A stretch of 30,084 nt of DNA from Spirochaetota bacterium (GCA_029562045.1 JAKQWJ010000042.1:1-30084); one strand, 5' to 3'. Positions 7,399 through 15,296 are shown, numbered from the stretch's first letter. The notes: a model not told the origin generated them from the letters alone. A program made the numbers and translations.

Positions 7399-8820
7399 TC
7401 AGAGTTTGTCGATGAGCATGGAACATTTTCCCGACGGTATCGGGAGGGTTTTCTTCTTTTTGCCCAGGATATCGATGGTGAAGTAGTACAGTTTTTCCGA
7501 TTCCAGCCGGATCTCCCAGCCCCGCCCGCTCTTGTTGCTGAGGATGGTGATGAAATTGCGTTTCAGGGAGAGGTTTTCGATTCCCATGATTTCCAGAGTC
7601 GGGATGATCCAGTCCACGGTTTTTTTCGGCAGGCTGATGTAGAGCCCCACCACGTTTTCGATCATGAGGGCTATGGTGGACAGGGCGCTGTAGGTGAGGA
7701 ACTGGGGCCGGGGAAAGCCCTCTTTGCCGGGCCACCGGGCCTGACCTTCCCCCCGGGGGGCGTAGGCCTCCCATAGGCTGCCCTTTTCCTTTCCCTCCGG
7801 GTGGAGGGTGTCCAGCATGTAGTAGAGGTGGCGGATGGCGCTGGACCGGGCCAGATCGAAGGCGCCGTATTTTTCCAGCCCCTTGATCACCATGAACACG
7901 AAGGGGGGGTAAACGGAACCGCGGAAACCCATTCCCGTTTTTTCGAACCCCGGCTCGTCGGCGGCGAGGGTCGGAAAGGGGTGCTCGGTGCCGAAGGTGT
8001 CGGGGTTTTTCAGGTGCTGCTGCAGCCTGTCCGCCTTGGCCTCGTTGGGCAGCTCCGCCAGAAGAGGCCAGAAGGAGGCGATGGTTTTTACCCGGAGCTG
8101 CCGCTGCTCCTTGTCCAGGTCGAAGTACAGCCCATCCTCGTCGCTCCACATGAGGCTGTTGATCCGGGTTTTCAGCGAAAAGTAATGCTTCTTGTATTTG
8201 AAGCTCACTTCCTTGTCGTTCAGGATGTCTCCCAGCTCGGACATGTACAGGGCGTTCAGGGCCATCTGGGAGTTGAAATCCACCAGATAGACGGCGCCTT
8301 TCCGGGGGGCGTTGTCCATTTTTGTGGCCGCCGTGGGGACCTCGTAGAGGCCGTTGCCCCGGCGGAACCTGGTTTCGATCCAGGAAAAATACTTTTCCAG
8401 AACCGGCATGACCTCCTTGATGCGTTTCTTGTTGCCGATCTTGTGGTACATGTTGTATTCCGCCCAGGCGAAGAGGGGCGGGTTGAGGCCCTCCGGGTTG
8501 TCCCGGGAAAAGTGGGGGGCGCCGTCGGCGACGGCGTAATCCCCGCGGATCGCCCCGGATGGTTCCTGCCTTTCGTAGAAATTGTCCAACTGGGGGGCGG
8601 CGGGATAATTCCGGTTGGAATAGACCAGAAAAAAAGTGGACATGATGGATTCGAACTGATTTATCGTCCTGTTCTGGGCATAATTGAAAAACTGTTTCTG
8701 GAAACCGTTTTCCGTGGTGCCCTTCTGCCAGAAATCCTGCAGCATGGCCCAGGTTTGATCGTACAAATCGACGAAGTCCTGATCGTAAAAATGTATCGTG
8801 GGAAAGTCTTTTTTCGTCAC
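7399..8820 (-). CDS. Cytoplasmic (alpha/alpha)6-barrel glycoside hydrolase, GH63/trehalase-like
   Basis: A 473-residue protein without signal peptide. Its pattern (NPPLFAWAEYNMY near 113, DFNSQMALNALYMSEL, GMGFRGSVYPPFVFMVIKGL, GSLWEAYAPRGEG and a beta-rich end) matches the mannosylglycerate/trehalase-like MGH1-type glycosidases of the six-hairpin superfamily. These act on alpha-glucosides or mannosyl compatible solutes; the exact substrate cannot be read from the sequence. The start is a GTG (8820) with GAGG six bases upstream; the nearby ATG at 8825 is out of frame. A well-formed promoter lies about 170 bases upstream. It probably heads an operon with the acyltransferase. Confidence 0.75.
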   Translation of the reverse strand: MTKKDFPTIHFYDQDFVDLYDQTWAMLQDFWQKGTTENGFQKQFFNYAQNRTINQFESIMSTFFLVYSNRNYPAAPQLDNFYERQEPSGAIRGDYAVADGAPHFSRDNPEGLNPPLFAWAEYNMYHKIGNKKRIKEVMPVLEKYFSWIETRFRRGNGLYEVPTAATKMDNAPRKGAVYLVDFNSQMALNALYMSELGDILNDKEVSFKYKKHYFSLKTRINSLMWSDEDGLYFDLDKEQRQLRVKTIASFWPLLAELPNEAKADRLQQHLKNPDTFGTEHPFPTLAADEPGFEKTGMGFRGSVYPPFVFMVIKGLEKYGAFDLARSSAIRHLYYMLDTLHPEGKEKGSLWEAYAPRGEGQARWPGKEGFPRPQFLTYSALSTIALMIENVVGLYISLPKKTVDWIIPTLEIMGIENLSLKRNFITILSNKSGRGWEIRLESEKLYYFTIDILGKKKKTLPIPSGKCSMLIDKL

Positions 8821-8990
8821 CCCATACCTCGGAAGGTGAAAAGAGAGGAATGAATGAGCGCCGGTTTCTGAAAGAGAGGCTTGATCATATACTCCGATTT
8901 CCGCCCTTTTCCGCCGACCGATCTGAGGGGCGGTCTTTTAGAACGATCTATCTGCTCCTTCGCGTACGAACAAAAAACCGAATCAGTCTA

Positions 8991-9019
8991 ACAATACATT
9001 GATTTATTTGGAATGTCAA
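8991..9019 (-). promoter_or_regulatory. Promoter of the glycosidase-acyltransferase operon
   Basis: On the minus strand: a perfect TTGACA (9014-9019), exactly 17 bases, TATTGT (8991-8996, 4 of 6). Start expected near 8984, giving a leader of about 160 bases before the GTG at 8820. Confidence 0.65.
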
Positions 9020-9244
9020 ACAAAACATCTGCTTTACTCGCAAAAGATTATCGGACCCGGGAACCGGGACGGGGCGGCGGTTCCGTCCCGGGCGCCCCCC
9101 GTCACCGGGGAGGGAGGGGCCGCCGGACTCCGGCGGGAAGCGCCCTGCCCGGAGCATCCCGAAATCCCGCCGGCACACCCTGCGGAATCGCGGGGCCCCT
9201 TTTGGGGCCGGTGTGGCCTGAGGAGACCGCAAAACCCGCCGGCC

Positions 9245-9273
9245 TTGACATCCCGAAGGGGGAATGCAATAGT
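9245..9273 (+). promoter_or_regulatory. gatC promoter ending next to the start codon
   Basis: Perfect TTGACA at 9245-9250, 17 bases, AATAGT at 9268-9273 preceded by an extended -10 TG (TGC). Transcription is expected at about 9280-9283, while the gatC ATG is at 9283, so the gatCAB mRNA should have no or almost no leader. Confidence 0.6.
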
Positions 9274-9282
9274 TTTCGGGAC

Positions 9283-9615
9283 ATGGATGTATCGGAGTTG
9301 ATGGTCCTCGCCGGTCTCGCGGGCATCGAGCCCGCCGCCGAAGAACGGGAAAAGCTGGCGGAGACGCTGGGGAGGATGCTGGAACGCCTGTCCGACATGG
9401 CGGACTCCGGTCTCTCCGGGGGGTTCCGGGGGGGCGAGGCCCCCGGGGGGGAGCGCCGTACCCCGGCGGAGGAACTCTCCGGAGAGGCCTCCGCCGCCCC
9501 GGCGGCGGGCAGGCTCCGGGCGGACACCGCCGTTCTCTTTGCGGATCCCGACGCTCTTCTGAAGAACGCCCCGGAGCGGGAGGGCCGGTTCATCGTCATT
9601 CCGAACATTCTGTAA
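9283..9615 (+). CDS. gatC: Glu/Asp-tRNA amidotransferase subunit C
   Basis: GatC is the small belt subunit that wraps GatA and stabilises its contact with GatB. The 110 residues begin MDVSELMVLAGLAGIEPAAE, matching the GatC N-terminus, continue with a helix containing LGRMLERLSDM, and end with LRADTAVLFADPDALLKNAPEREGRFIVIPNIL, which corresponds to the family's (L)R.D......R..lL.nAPe.....f.VP..l. A Gly/Pro/Ala-rich insert sits between them (about 45-75), slightly lengthening the protein. The open frame extends upstream to 9013 but that part is not coding-like. There is no Shine-Dalgarno; the promoter ends nine bases before the ATG. First gene of gatC-gatA-gatB-nagZ. Confidence 0.88.
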   Translation: MDVSELMVLAGLAGIEPAAEEREKLAETLGRMLERLSDMADSGLSGGFRGGEAPGGERRTPAEELSGEASAAPAAGRLRADTAVLFADPDALLKNAPEREGRFIVIPNIL

Positions 9616-9651
9616 TCCAGTTCCGATGCGCCCGGGGGGGCCGGGTGCGGC

Positions 9652-11037
9652 ATGCGGCTGATCATGGGAAAACCGGAAAAAGGTAAACCATACCACATCT
9701 ACGTGGAAGAAACGGAGAAACGGATCGGCGCTTTCCGGGAATTCGATCCCGCCAGACTCCGGGGGGAGAGCGCCGGGGAGGGGCCCCTGTCGGGTCTTCC
9801 CCTGGCCGTTCAGGAGAACATCGCCGTCCGGGGCTTCCGCCAGGGGTGCGGTTCCCGGATGCTGGAAGGCTTCGTTTCCCCCGTCACCGCCACGGCGGTG
9901 CGGCGGCTCCAGGACAGGGGCGCCGTTGTGGCGGGCACGACGAAAATGGAGGAGTTCGGCCTCCTCCGGCTCTTTCCCGATGGCGTCTCGGGGAAGGAGG
10001 GCGGCCCGGAACGGGAGAACCCGCCTGGAGGGGCCTGCAGCCCCCGGGATGACGATCATCCCGTCGGGGGGGCCGCCTCGGCGGTGGCGGCGGGGATGGC
10101 GGCCGTCGCCCTGGCTTCCGACGGGGAGGGGGAGGTCCGTCGGGATGCGGCAGCCTGCGGCGTGTATGGATTGAGACCCAGCTGGGGAGTGGTGTCCCGC
10201 CGGGGTCTTGCTTCGGTCTCTCCTTCACTGGAAACAGTGGGTGTTGTAGCCGGGACCGCCGCCCGGGTCCGGGAAGTGTTTCGGATAATACGGGGGAGGG
10301 ACGACGGCGATCCCTGTTCCCGGGACCATCCTGCGGATGCGGGGCCCGGAGGCCGACGGATCGGCACTTACCGCATCAGCATCGAACCTTCCGGGGAGGA
10401 GGCGTGGAGGGCAGCGCTGGACAGCCTCGGGAGGAGGGGTTTCTCGGTGCGGGAGGCCCCGCCGCCGATGATGGAACACTGGGTTCCGGTGTACCAGGCC
10501 CTGGCGGCGGCGGAGACCGCATCGAGCCTGGCCCGGTTCGACGGGGTGCGGTTCGGACGACGGTCCGGGGGGGCGGAGGACCCGGAGAGCCTGGTCCGGC
10601 GGGCCCGGGGCGAAGGCTTCGGCATCGAGGTGAAGCTCCGGATACTGTTGGGGACCCACATTCTGCGGCCTCCCTGGCGGGAACTCTTCCATGATCGGGC
10701 TGTTTCGCAGAGGGCGGCGATCCGACGGGCCTTCGACGAGTATTTCGGGGAGGTGGACATGGTTCTCCTGCCCGTTTCTCCCCCCTCCGCGCTCGGGGGC
10801 CGGGATGGTGACGACCATCTGCCGGGCTGGAGAAATAAAGACCGCTTCAACCTGGCCGCGGCCCTGGCGGGCCTTCCGGCCTTGAGTTTTCCCGTCACCA
10901 CCGGAGGCGGCCGCCCGGTGGGCCTGCAGCTGATGGGACCTCCCTTCGGGGAGGAGAGACTCTTCGAGGCGGCGGAGGCCCTGGCGGAGGATTTTCCCCC
11001 GGCCTCACCTCCGGGCCTTGGCCGGGATTGGAGGTAG
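9652..11037 (+). CDS. gatA: GatA-like subunit A with all amidase triad residues replaced
   Basis: GatA normally hydrolyses glutamine and sends ammonia to GatB. This 461-residue protein keeps the amidase-family fold markers: GPLSGLPLAVQENI, ACGVYGLRPSWGVVSRRGL, RGEGFGIEVKLRILLGTH, and the end LAGLPALSFPV with RPVGLQLMGPPFGEERL. The Ser-cisSer-Lys triad is gone. The Lys of the usual KDN is Gln54 (CAG, 9811), the GGSSGGS loop reads DHPVGGA with Pro137 at the cis-Ser position, and SDTGGSIRQ reads SDGEGEVRR with Glu161 for the nucleophile. The 24-residue spacing of the last two is exact, so the alignment has no gap there. The N-terminus is about 25 residues shorter than usual. The frame is intact, so this is a conserved-looking pseudoenzyme rather than a broken gene. 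Confidence 0.85.
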   Translation: MRLIMGKPEKGKPYHIYVEETEKRIGAFREFDPARLRGESAGEGPLSGLPLAVQENIAVRGFRQGCGSRMLEGFVSPVTATAVRRLQDRGAVVAGTTKMEEFGLLRLFPDGVSGKEGGPERENPPGGACSPRDDDHPVGGAASAVAAGMAAVALASDGEGEVRRDAAACGVYGLRPSWGVVSRRGLASVSPSLETVGVVAGTAARVREVFRIIRGRDDGDPCSRDHPADAGPGGRRIGTYRISIEPSGEEAWRAALDSLGRRGFSVREAPPPMMEHWVPVYQALAAAETASSLARFDGVRFGRRSGGAEDPESLVRRARGEGFGIEVKLRILLGTHILRPPWRELFHDRAVSQRAAIRRAFDEYFGEVDMVLLPVSPPSALGGRDGDDHLPGWRNKDRFNLAAALAGLPALSFPVTTGGGRPVGLQLMGPPFGEERLFEAAEALAEDFPPASPPGLGRDWR

Positions 11038-12501
11038 ATGATGTTCCGGCCCCGCATCGGACTGGAGATTCACATCCGGCTCCTGACCTCCTCCAAGGTC
11101 TTCTGCCCCTGCCCCGTGAGGTACGGGGACGAACCCAACAGCCTCGTCTGCCCCGTCTGCCTGGGTTACCCCGGGAGCCTGCCGGTCCTGAACGGTGAGG
11201 CTCTCCGGATGGCCTGCCTCCTCGCTCATGCCTTGAACTGCAGCATCGCCCCGGACCTGCGGTTCGACAGGAAGCATTATTTCTATCCCGACATGCCGAA
11301 GAACTACCAGATCACCCAGGTCTCCGCTCCCCTGGGCAGGGACGGGAGCCTGGAACTGGAAACAGGGGGCGGGAAAACCGTTTCCATCCGGCAGCTGCAC
11401 CTGGAGGAGGACGCGGGCAAGATGATCCACAGGGGGAACCGGACCCTCCTGGATTACAACCGCGCCGGCTCTCCCCTGGTGGAAATCGTCACCGCCCCGG
11501 AGCTGGAAACCGGGGAGGAGGCGGAGCTTCTGTTGCGGAGCCTGCGGCGGATAGTCCGGTACCTGGGCGTCTGTGACGGGAACATGGAAGAGGGCTCCAT
11601 GCGCTGCGACGCCAATGTCTCGATGTCCCCCCGGGGAGTGGAACACTCTCCGGGAGCGGAGGCTCCCTCAGGAGATCCGCCGGGGCGGAAGGTGGAGATC
11701 AAGAACCTGAACTCCTCCCGTTTCGTCCGCCTGGCCCTGGATTACGAAACGTCCCGGCAGCGGGAGATCCTCCGCCGGGGCGGGCGGGTGGCGGGTGAAA
11801 CCCGGCTCTGGAACGAGGCGGCGGGGGTCACCGAGGCCATGCGGGACAAGGGGGAGTCGTCTGATTACCGGAATGTCCCGGAAACCGATCTTCCCCCTTT
11901 CCCGCTGGACCCCGAATATCTGGAAGGGGTGAAACGGCAGCTGGTGGAGCTTCCGTCGCCCCGGAAAAGGAGGCTCGTCCGGGACTACGGACTTTCCGGG
12001 GATGCGGCGGACTTTCTGACCGAAGAAAAGGACGTCGCCGATTTTTTTGAAAGGGCGGCGGCCCTGGGCGCGGATCCGCGGACCGCCGCGTCCTGGCTCC
12101 GCTCCGAGGTCCGGCGGATCCTGAACCGGGAAAACCTGTCCCTGGGGGAGTCGCCCCTGACGGAAAAACGCCTGGTGGAACTTCTGGGACTTGTGCGCGA
12201 GGGCGGGATCGGCGGCGGAATCGCCAGAAAGACCCTGGAGGAGGTTTTCCGGACAGGCCGGGACCCAGCCGAAATCGTCCGCGAACGGGGGTGGGAGCCC
12301 ATCACCCGCCGGGATGCTCTTCTGCCGGTGGTCGAAAAGATTCTGGCCGCCCACCCGAAGGCGGCGCGGGAGCTGCGGGAGGGAAAGGACAGGGCGCTGG
12401 ATTTTCTGACGGGGATGGCATTGAAGGAAACCGCCGGGAGGGCGGACCCGGGGCTGGTCAAGGCCCTCATATCCGATGTTCTGAAGGAGGGGCGGGGGTG
12501 A
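11038..12501 (+). CDS. gatB: Glu/Asp-tRNA amidotransferase subunit B
   Basis: GatB phosphorylates the misacylated Glu- or Asp-tRNA and amidates it with ammonia. The 487 residues show the full family pattern: GLEIHIRLLTSSKVF, FDRKHYFYPDMPKNYQITQ, LHLEEDAGKMIHRG, NRAGSPLVEIV, MEEGSMRCDANVSMSP, KVEIKNLNSSRFV (218-230) and YRNVPETDLPP. The C-terminal helical and YqeY-like tail domains follow. Four cysteines (FCPCP, VCPVC) near the N-terminus look like the zinc knuckle found in many bacterial GatB. The first ATG (11038) directly follows the gatA stop; the second (11041) is better spaced from GGAGG and may be the real start. A Pro/Gly-rich insert lies at about 200-217. Confidence 0.95.
   Translation: MMFRPRIGLEIHIRLLTSSKVFCPCPVRYGDEPNSLVCPVCLGYPGSLPVLNGEALRMACLLAHALNCSIAPDLRFDRKHYFYPDMPKNYQITQVSAPLGRDGSLELETGGGKTVSIRQLHLEEDAGKMIHRGNRTLLDYNRAGSPLVEIVTAPELETGEEAELLLRSLRRIVRYLGVCDGNMEEGSMRCDANVSMSPRGVEHSPGAEAPSGDPPGRKVEIKNLNSSRFVRLALDYETSRQREILRRGGRVAGETRLWNEAAGVTEAMRDKGESSDYRNVPETDLPPFPLDPEYLEGVKRQLVELPSPRKRRLVRDYGLSGDAADFLTEEKDVADFFERAAALGADPRTAASWLRSEVRRILNRENLSLGESPLTEKRLVELLGLVREGGIGGGIARKTLEEVFRTGRDPAEIVRERGWEPITRRDALLPVVEKILAAHPKAARELREGKDRALDFLTGMALKETAGRADPGLVKALISDVLKEGRG
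11689..11742 (+). repeat. 54-bp inverted repeat, left copy (inside gatB)
   Basis: This stretch encodes gatB residues 218-235 (KVEIKNLNSSRFVRLALD). Its exact reverse complement, 54 of 54 bases, is at 15167-15220 in the M23-thyX intergenic region. Both flanks diverge at the next base. Confidence 0.95.
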
Positions 12502-13778
12502 GATGCGTTGCGATGGTCCTGGCCTGCTCAGTCTTCCTGGGCTGCGCCACGACGGCGCCGGAGAAGGGGGCGGTGACGGGCGGGGACGGAGCCCCGGGCA
12601 TCCATGGTTCGGGAGCCCCGGCTCGGCCGGGCCCGGGCCCGCAGGGCCCGGGGCCTCGAGGCAAACCGGCGGCGGGCCGGCTCCCGCCGGGGCCGAGTCT
12701 GCCGGGCCCGGGAGAAACGCCGGCGGCGGAAATGCCCCCCCGGGTGGCGGCGGTGATGGAGCGGATGAGCCTCCGGGAGCGGATCGCCCAGAGGTTCATC
12801 ACCTTCATACCCCGGGATTTTTCCTCCCAGGATACCGAGGAGTTTCTCCGGAAAAACAAGCCCGGGGGAGTCGTCCTCTACCCCTGGAACTGCCGGACCT
12901 CCGGGGAAACCCGGAGCCTGTCCCGGCTGGTTCACACCACCCTGACCCGGGCCACCGGGGGAGTGGGCCCCATCATCTGCGCGGATCAGGAAGGCGGCCG
13001 GGTCAGGGCGCTCCGCTTCGACGGGATGATCGATCTGCCGAGCCCCCATGAAATCGGACGGGGGGGCAGCGCGACTCTGGTGGGGCTTTACGCCTATGTG
13101 AATGCCGTCCAGATGAAGGAACTGGGCTTCAACATGAACCTGGCGCCTGTCCTGGACATTTCGGAGACGGGAGACCGCTCCATCGTGGGAGACCGCTCCT
13201 ATGGAGGGGACCCCCGTCGGGTGGGGGACTACGCCCGGGCCTACATCGCCGCGGCGGCGGAGGCGCGGCTGATCCCGGTGGCCAAACACTTTCCCGGCCA
13301 TGGCATCACCCGGGTGGATTCCCACGGCAGCCTTCCCGTGGCGGAGGCCACCGCGGCGGAGCTCATGGAGACCCATATCCTGCCCTTCCGGGCCGCGGTG
13401 GAGGCGGGAATCCAGGCGGTCATGACGGCGCACATCCTCTACCCCGCCATCGACGCGGACCGTCCCGCCACCCTGTCCCGGAGAATCCTGACGGACATCC
13501 TTCGCCGGGACCTGGGCTTCGACGGAGTCATCATCAGTGACGGTCTGGAAATGGGAGCCCTTTCCAAAAACTACTCCATGCGGGAGACCCTGCGTTGGGC
13601 CATCATCGCCGGAGTGGACCTGATGCTCGCCTACCTGCGCTACCCCATCGGGGAGATGATCGACCTGGTGGAGGATCTCGTCGCGGAGGGGGAACTGACG
13701 GTGGACGACATCGACCGGGGAACGGAGAGGGTGCTGCGGCTCAAACTCGCCCATGGGCTTCTGGACGGGGCCGGCTGA
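12498..13778 (+). CDS. Family 3 glycoside hydrolase, NagZ-like beta-N-acetylhexosaminidase, lipoprotein
   Basis: A 426-residue GH3 enzyme. NagZ-type members remove N-acetylglucosamine from muropeptides in wall recycling. It has QEGGRVRAL, NLAPVLDI, KHFPGHG followed by the Asp-Ser-His dyad typical of NagZ (VDSH), and the nucleophile Asp in IISDGLEMGAL. The N-terminus is a short lipoprotein signal, MRCVAMVLACSVFLGC, so the enzyme is anchored outside the cytoplasm, unlike E. coli NagZ. A Pro/Gly/Ala-rich linker (about 25-75) joins it to the catalytic domain. The GTG start at 12498 overlaps the gatB stop (GTGA) with AAGGAGGGG upstream, giving translational coupling to gatB. A wall hydrolase (M23) follows in opposite orientation. 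Confidence 0.87.
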   Translation: MRCVAMVLACSVFLGCATTAPEKGAVTGGDGAPGIHGSGAPARPGPGPQGPGPRGKPAAGRLPPGPSLPGPGETPAAEMPPRVAAVMERMSLRERIAQRFITFIPRDFSSQDTEEFLRKNKPGGVVLYPWNCRTSGETRSLSRLVHTTLTRATGGVGPIICADQEGGRVRALRFDGMIDLPSPHEIGRGGSATLVGLYAYVNAVQMKELGFNMNLAPVLDISETGDRSIVGDRSYGGDPRRVGDYARAYIAAAAEARLIPVAKHFPGHGITRVDSHGSLPVAEATAAELMETHILPFRAAVEAGIQAVMTAHILYPAIDADRPATLSRRILTDILRRDLGFDGVIISDGLEMGALSKNYSMRETLRWAIIAGVDLMLAYLRYPIGEMIDLVEDLVAEGELTVDDIDRGTERVLRLKLAHGLLDGAG

Positions 13779-13813
13779 GCGCCGGCGGAACCCCTTCCCG
13801 GAAACGGGAGATT

Positions 13814-13830
13814 GTCATCCCTCGGATGAC
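13814..13830. terminator. Perfect hairpin between convergent nagZ-like and M23 genes
   Basis: GTCATCC-CTC-GGATGAC: seven paired bases with a three-base loop, in the 115-base gap between convergent genes. There is no T tract on either strand, so a terminator role is only possible. Confidence 0.4.
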
Positions 13831-13893
13831 CTCGGCGAAAAGGACCCGATCTGCGGGGGCTCGGGAAGGGCCGAAGCGCCGCCGCTCCGGGGG

Positions 13894-15066
13894 TCAGCGG
13901 AGGGGGCCGTGCCGGATGGTGTAACTGTACTGCAGGCTCCGGGCCCGGGGGTCGGCCTTCAGAAGGAGGAGGAACCGTTCAGTCCCCGCAGGGACATCGA
14001 GAGTAACCGGCAGGGGCCGGCTGGGCCCGAGGCCCTGGAGGGAGAATCCCACCGTCACTCTCCGGGGCTCGGAGAAGCCGTTGGAAACAAAGACCACATA
14101 GGTCCCGTCCACCCGGTGAAAACGGAGTTCCACCCTGTCCGGAGTCCGGGCGGGCCCCCGATGGCCGGCGAAATCTTCCTCCGTCAGGTCCTGGCCGTAG
14201 ACCACCGGAAAGGGGGGATTCCCCGGGTGGAAGGCGTAATAGTAGCCTCCCTCCCGGGGTTCCACGGCGCCGCCGTCGGGGGCGAGGAAGCGCACCGGGA
14301 TGGAAGGCATAGTCCCGTCCGTCCGGGGGACCCGGACATCGAAATGCAGGTGCGGCCCCGAGGACACCCCGGTATTGCCGCTGCAGCCGATGATCTGCCC
14401 CGCCGTTACCCGGTCCCCCGGCGAAACCAGGGCCCCGTTTTGCCGCAGGTGGACATAGTTGCCGAAAGTCCCGTCCCGGTGGAGAATCAGGATGTGGTTT
14501 CCGTCGTCGATGTAGGCGGCGGATGGCCCTCCCCGGCTGGAGTCCGCCTTGACCACCGCCACCAGTCCCGACCGGGCCGCGGTGACGGGAGAGCCCTCAT
14601 CGAGATCGAAGTCCAGGGCGTAGAGGTTTTCGTCCCGGTGGGAAAAGGCGCCGCCGTGGCCCTGGGTGACCCGGTGCTTCGAGCCGTGACGGAAGGGCAG
14701 CAGGTAGAGATGATCCGGGTCGGGCCGGGCCTCCGCCGGATCCCCCAGGGCGTGATTCACCCGCATCCGGTAACCGGCCCCGGCCTCCCGCCGCTTCACC
14801 CGGAGAGAGAAAAGAGGCGTTCCCGACGTCTTCGCCGGGACCAGCCCCCGGTAGGGGAGGGGCGTCGAAGGCTCCAGATTGGTCAGGGAGGGGAAGGAGA
14901 CGGAGACCTGGACGGGCACGACATGGTCGTTGTCGGCGAAGAAGACGAAGCGTCCCTCTTCCTCCGCCGGGTAGACCCGGAAAGGGTCGCCTTTCTGACC
15001 TGCCGCAGGAAGGGCGAGGACCAGGAAAAAAACCGCCGCCGCCCCCCGAATCTTCCAGCGCCTCAT
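13894..15066 (-). CDS. Exported M23 (LytM-type) metallopeptidase
   Basis: A 390-residue secreted zinc endopeptidase of the type that cuts peptidoglycan cross-links or activates amidases. The N-terminus MRRWKIRGAAAVFFLVLALP is a signal peptide with likely cleavage after AAG. The M23 domain sits in the middle: FSHRDENLYALDFDLDEGSPV carries the first zinc ligands in the ENxYAxDF variant, then NYVHLRQNGALVSPGDRV and the closing GCSGNTGVSSGPHLHFDVR with HxH. N- and C-terminal beta-rich regions flank it and may bind the wall. The ATG at 15066 is preferred to the TTG at 15105 because it starts the signal peptide. It is divergent from thyX and convergent with the NagZ-like gene. Confidence 0.87.
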   Translation of the reverse strand: MRRWKIRGAAAVFFLVLALPAAGQKGDPFRVYPAEEEGRFVFFADNDHVVPVQVSVSFPSLTNLEPSTPLPYRGLVPAKTSGTPLFSLRVKRREAGAGYRMRVNHALGDPAEARPDPDHLYLLPFRHGSKHRVTQGHGGAFSHRDENLYALDFDLDEGSPVTAARSGLVAVVKADSSRGGPSAAYIDDGNHILILHRDGTFGNYVHLRQNGALVSPGDRVTAGQIIGCSGNTGVSSGPHLHFDVRVPRTDGTMPSIPVRFLAPDGGAVEPREGGYYYAFHPGNPPFPVVYGQDLTEEDFAGHRGPARTPDRVELRFHRVDGTYVVFVSNGFSEPRRVTVGFSLQGLGPSRPLPVTLDVPAGTERFLLLLKADPRARSLQYSYTIRHGPLR

Positions 15067-15076
15067 GATCCCGGAG

Positions 15077-15105
15077 AATATACCGGAAATGGCCGGCGGC
15101 TTCAA
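15077..15105 (-). promoter_or_regulatory. Promoter of the M23 gene, very short leader
   Basis: On the minus strand: TTGAAG (15100-15105, 4 of 6), 17 bases, TATATT (15077-15082, 5 of 6). The -10 ends ten bases before the ATG at 15066, leaving a leader of about four bases and no Shine-Dalgarno. Confidence 0.55.
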
Positions 15106-15166
15106 GAAATGCGGACGGGAGGCTTCAGGAAATTCCGGCAGGGGGCGTGACTGTCCGGCGGGCCTT

Positions 15167-15220
15167 ATCCAGGGCCAGGCGGACGAAACGGGAGGAGTTC
15201 AGGTTCTTGATCTCCACCTT
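15167..15220 (-). repeat. 54-bp inverted repeat, right copy (displaced gatB fragment)
   Basis: Exact reverse complement of gatB 11689-11742. In the gatB frame it reads KVEIKNLNSSRFVRLALD and then runs into KARRTVTPPAGIS and a stop, with unrelated sequence before it. It sits between the divergent promoters of the M23 and thyX genes and has no start codon in that frame. Confidence 0.95.
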
Positions 15221-15261
15221 TGCCGACGGCCCCGGCGGCGATGCCGCGCGCCTGCCGGTCC

Positions 15262-15290
15262 TTGAGCGATCCGTCTTTTTCCGCTACCAT
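15262..15290 (+). promoter_or_regulatory. thyX promoter, leaderless geometry
   Basis: TTGAGC at 15262-15267 (4 of 6), 17 bases, TACCAT at 15285-15290 (4 of 6), then six bases and the ATG at 15297. The expected start is the A of the ATG. Same TACCAT-N6-ATG arrangement as rlmE. Confidence 0.5.
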
Positions 15291-15296
15291 GCCGCC

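Larger units (their letters stand above)
8821..9282. other. Divergent intergenic region between the glycosidase and gatC
   Basis: About 460 bases. The part at 8940-9050 is much richer in A and T than the rest of the window and holds the glycosidase promoter. A small hairpin GACCG/CGGTC followed by TTTT lies at 8916-8939 inside the glycosidase leader. The part at 9053-9240 is GC-rich, includes the hairpin GGCCCC-TTTT-GGGGCC (9194-9209), and shows no convincing ORF. The gatC promoter closes the region. Confidence 0.5.

Noticed and set aside
8916..8939. GACCG/CGGTC hairpin with TTTT as a plus-strand terminator.
   Set aside because: Only five pairs, a ten-base loop and no plus-strand gene upstream to terminate; kept only as a leader structure of the glycosidase mRNA.
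9013..9282. 90-residue N-terminal extension of gatC in an open frame.
   Set aside because: Composition is Arg/Pro/Gly-rich and unlike coding sequence; GatC proteins start at the MDVSEL position, and a promoter lies directly before that ATG.
9652..11037. Reading gatA as a pseudogene or as a frameshift artefact.
   Set aside because: The frame is uninterrupted over 461 codons, flanking family motifs are kept on both sides of every altered site, and gatB follows immediately with coupling.
15168..15290. Minus-strand 40-codon ORF starting MVAEKDG across the displaced gatB fragment.
   Set aside because: It reads the fragment in a non-gatB frame and has no ribosome site; most likely chance.
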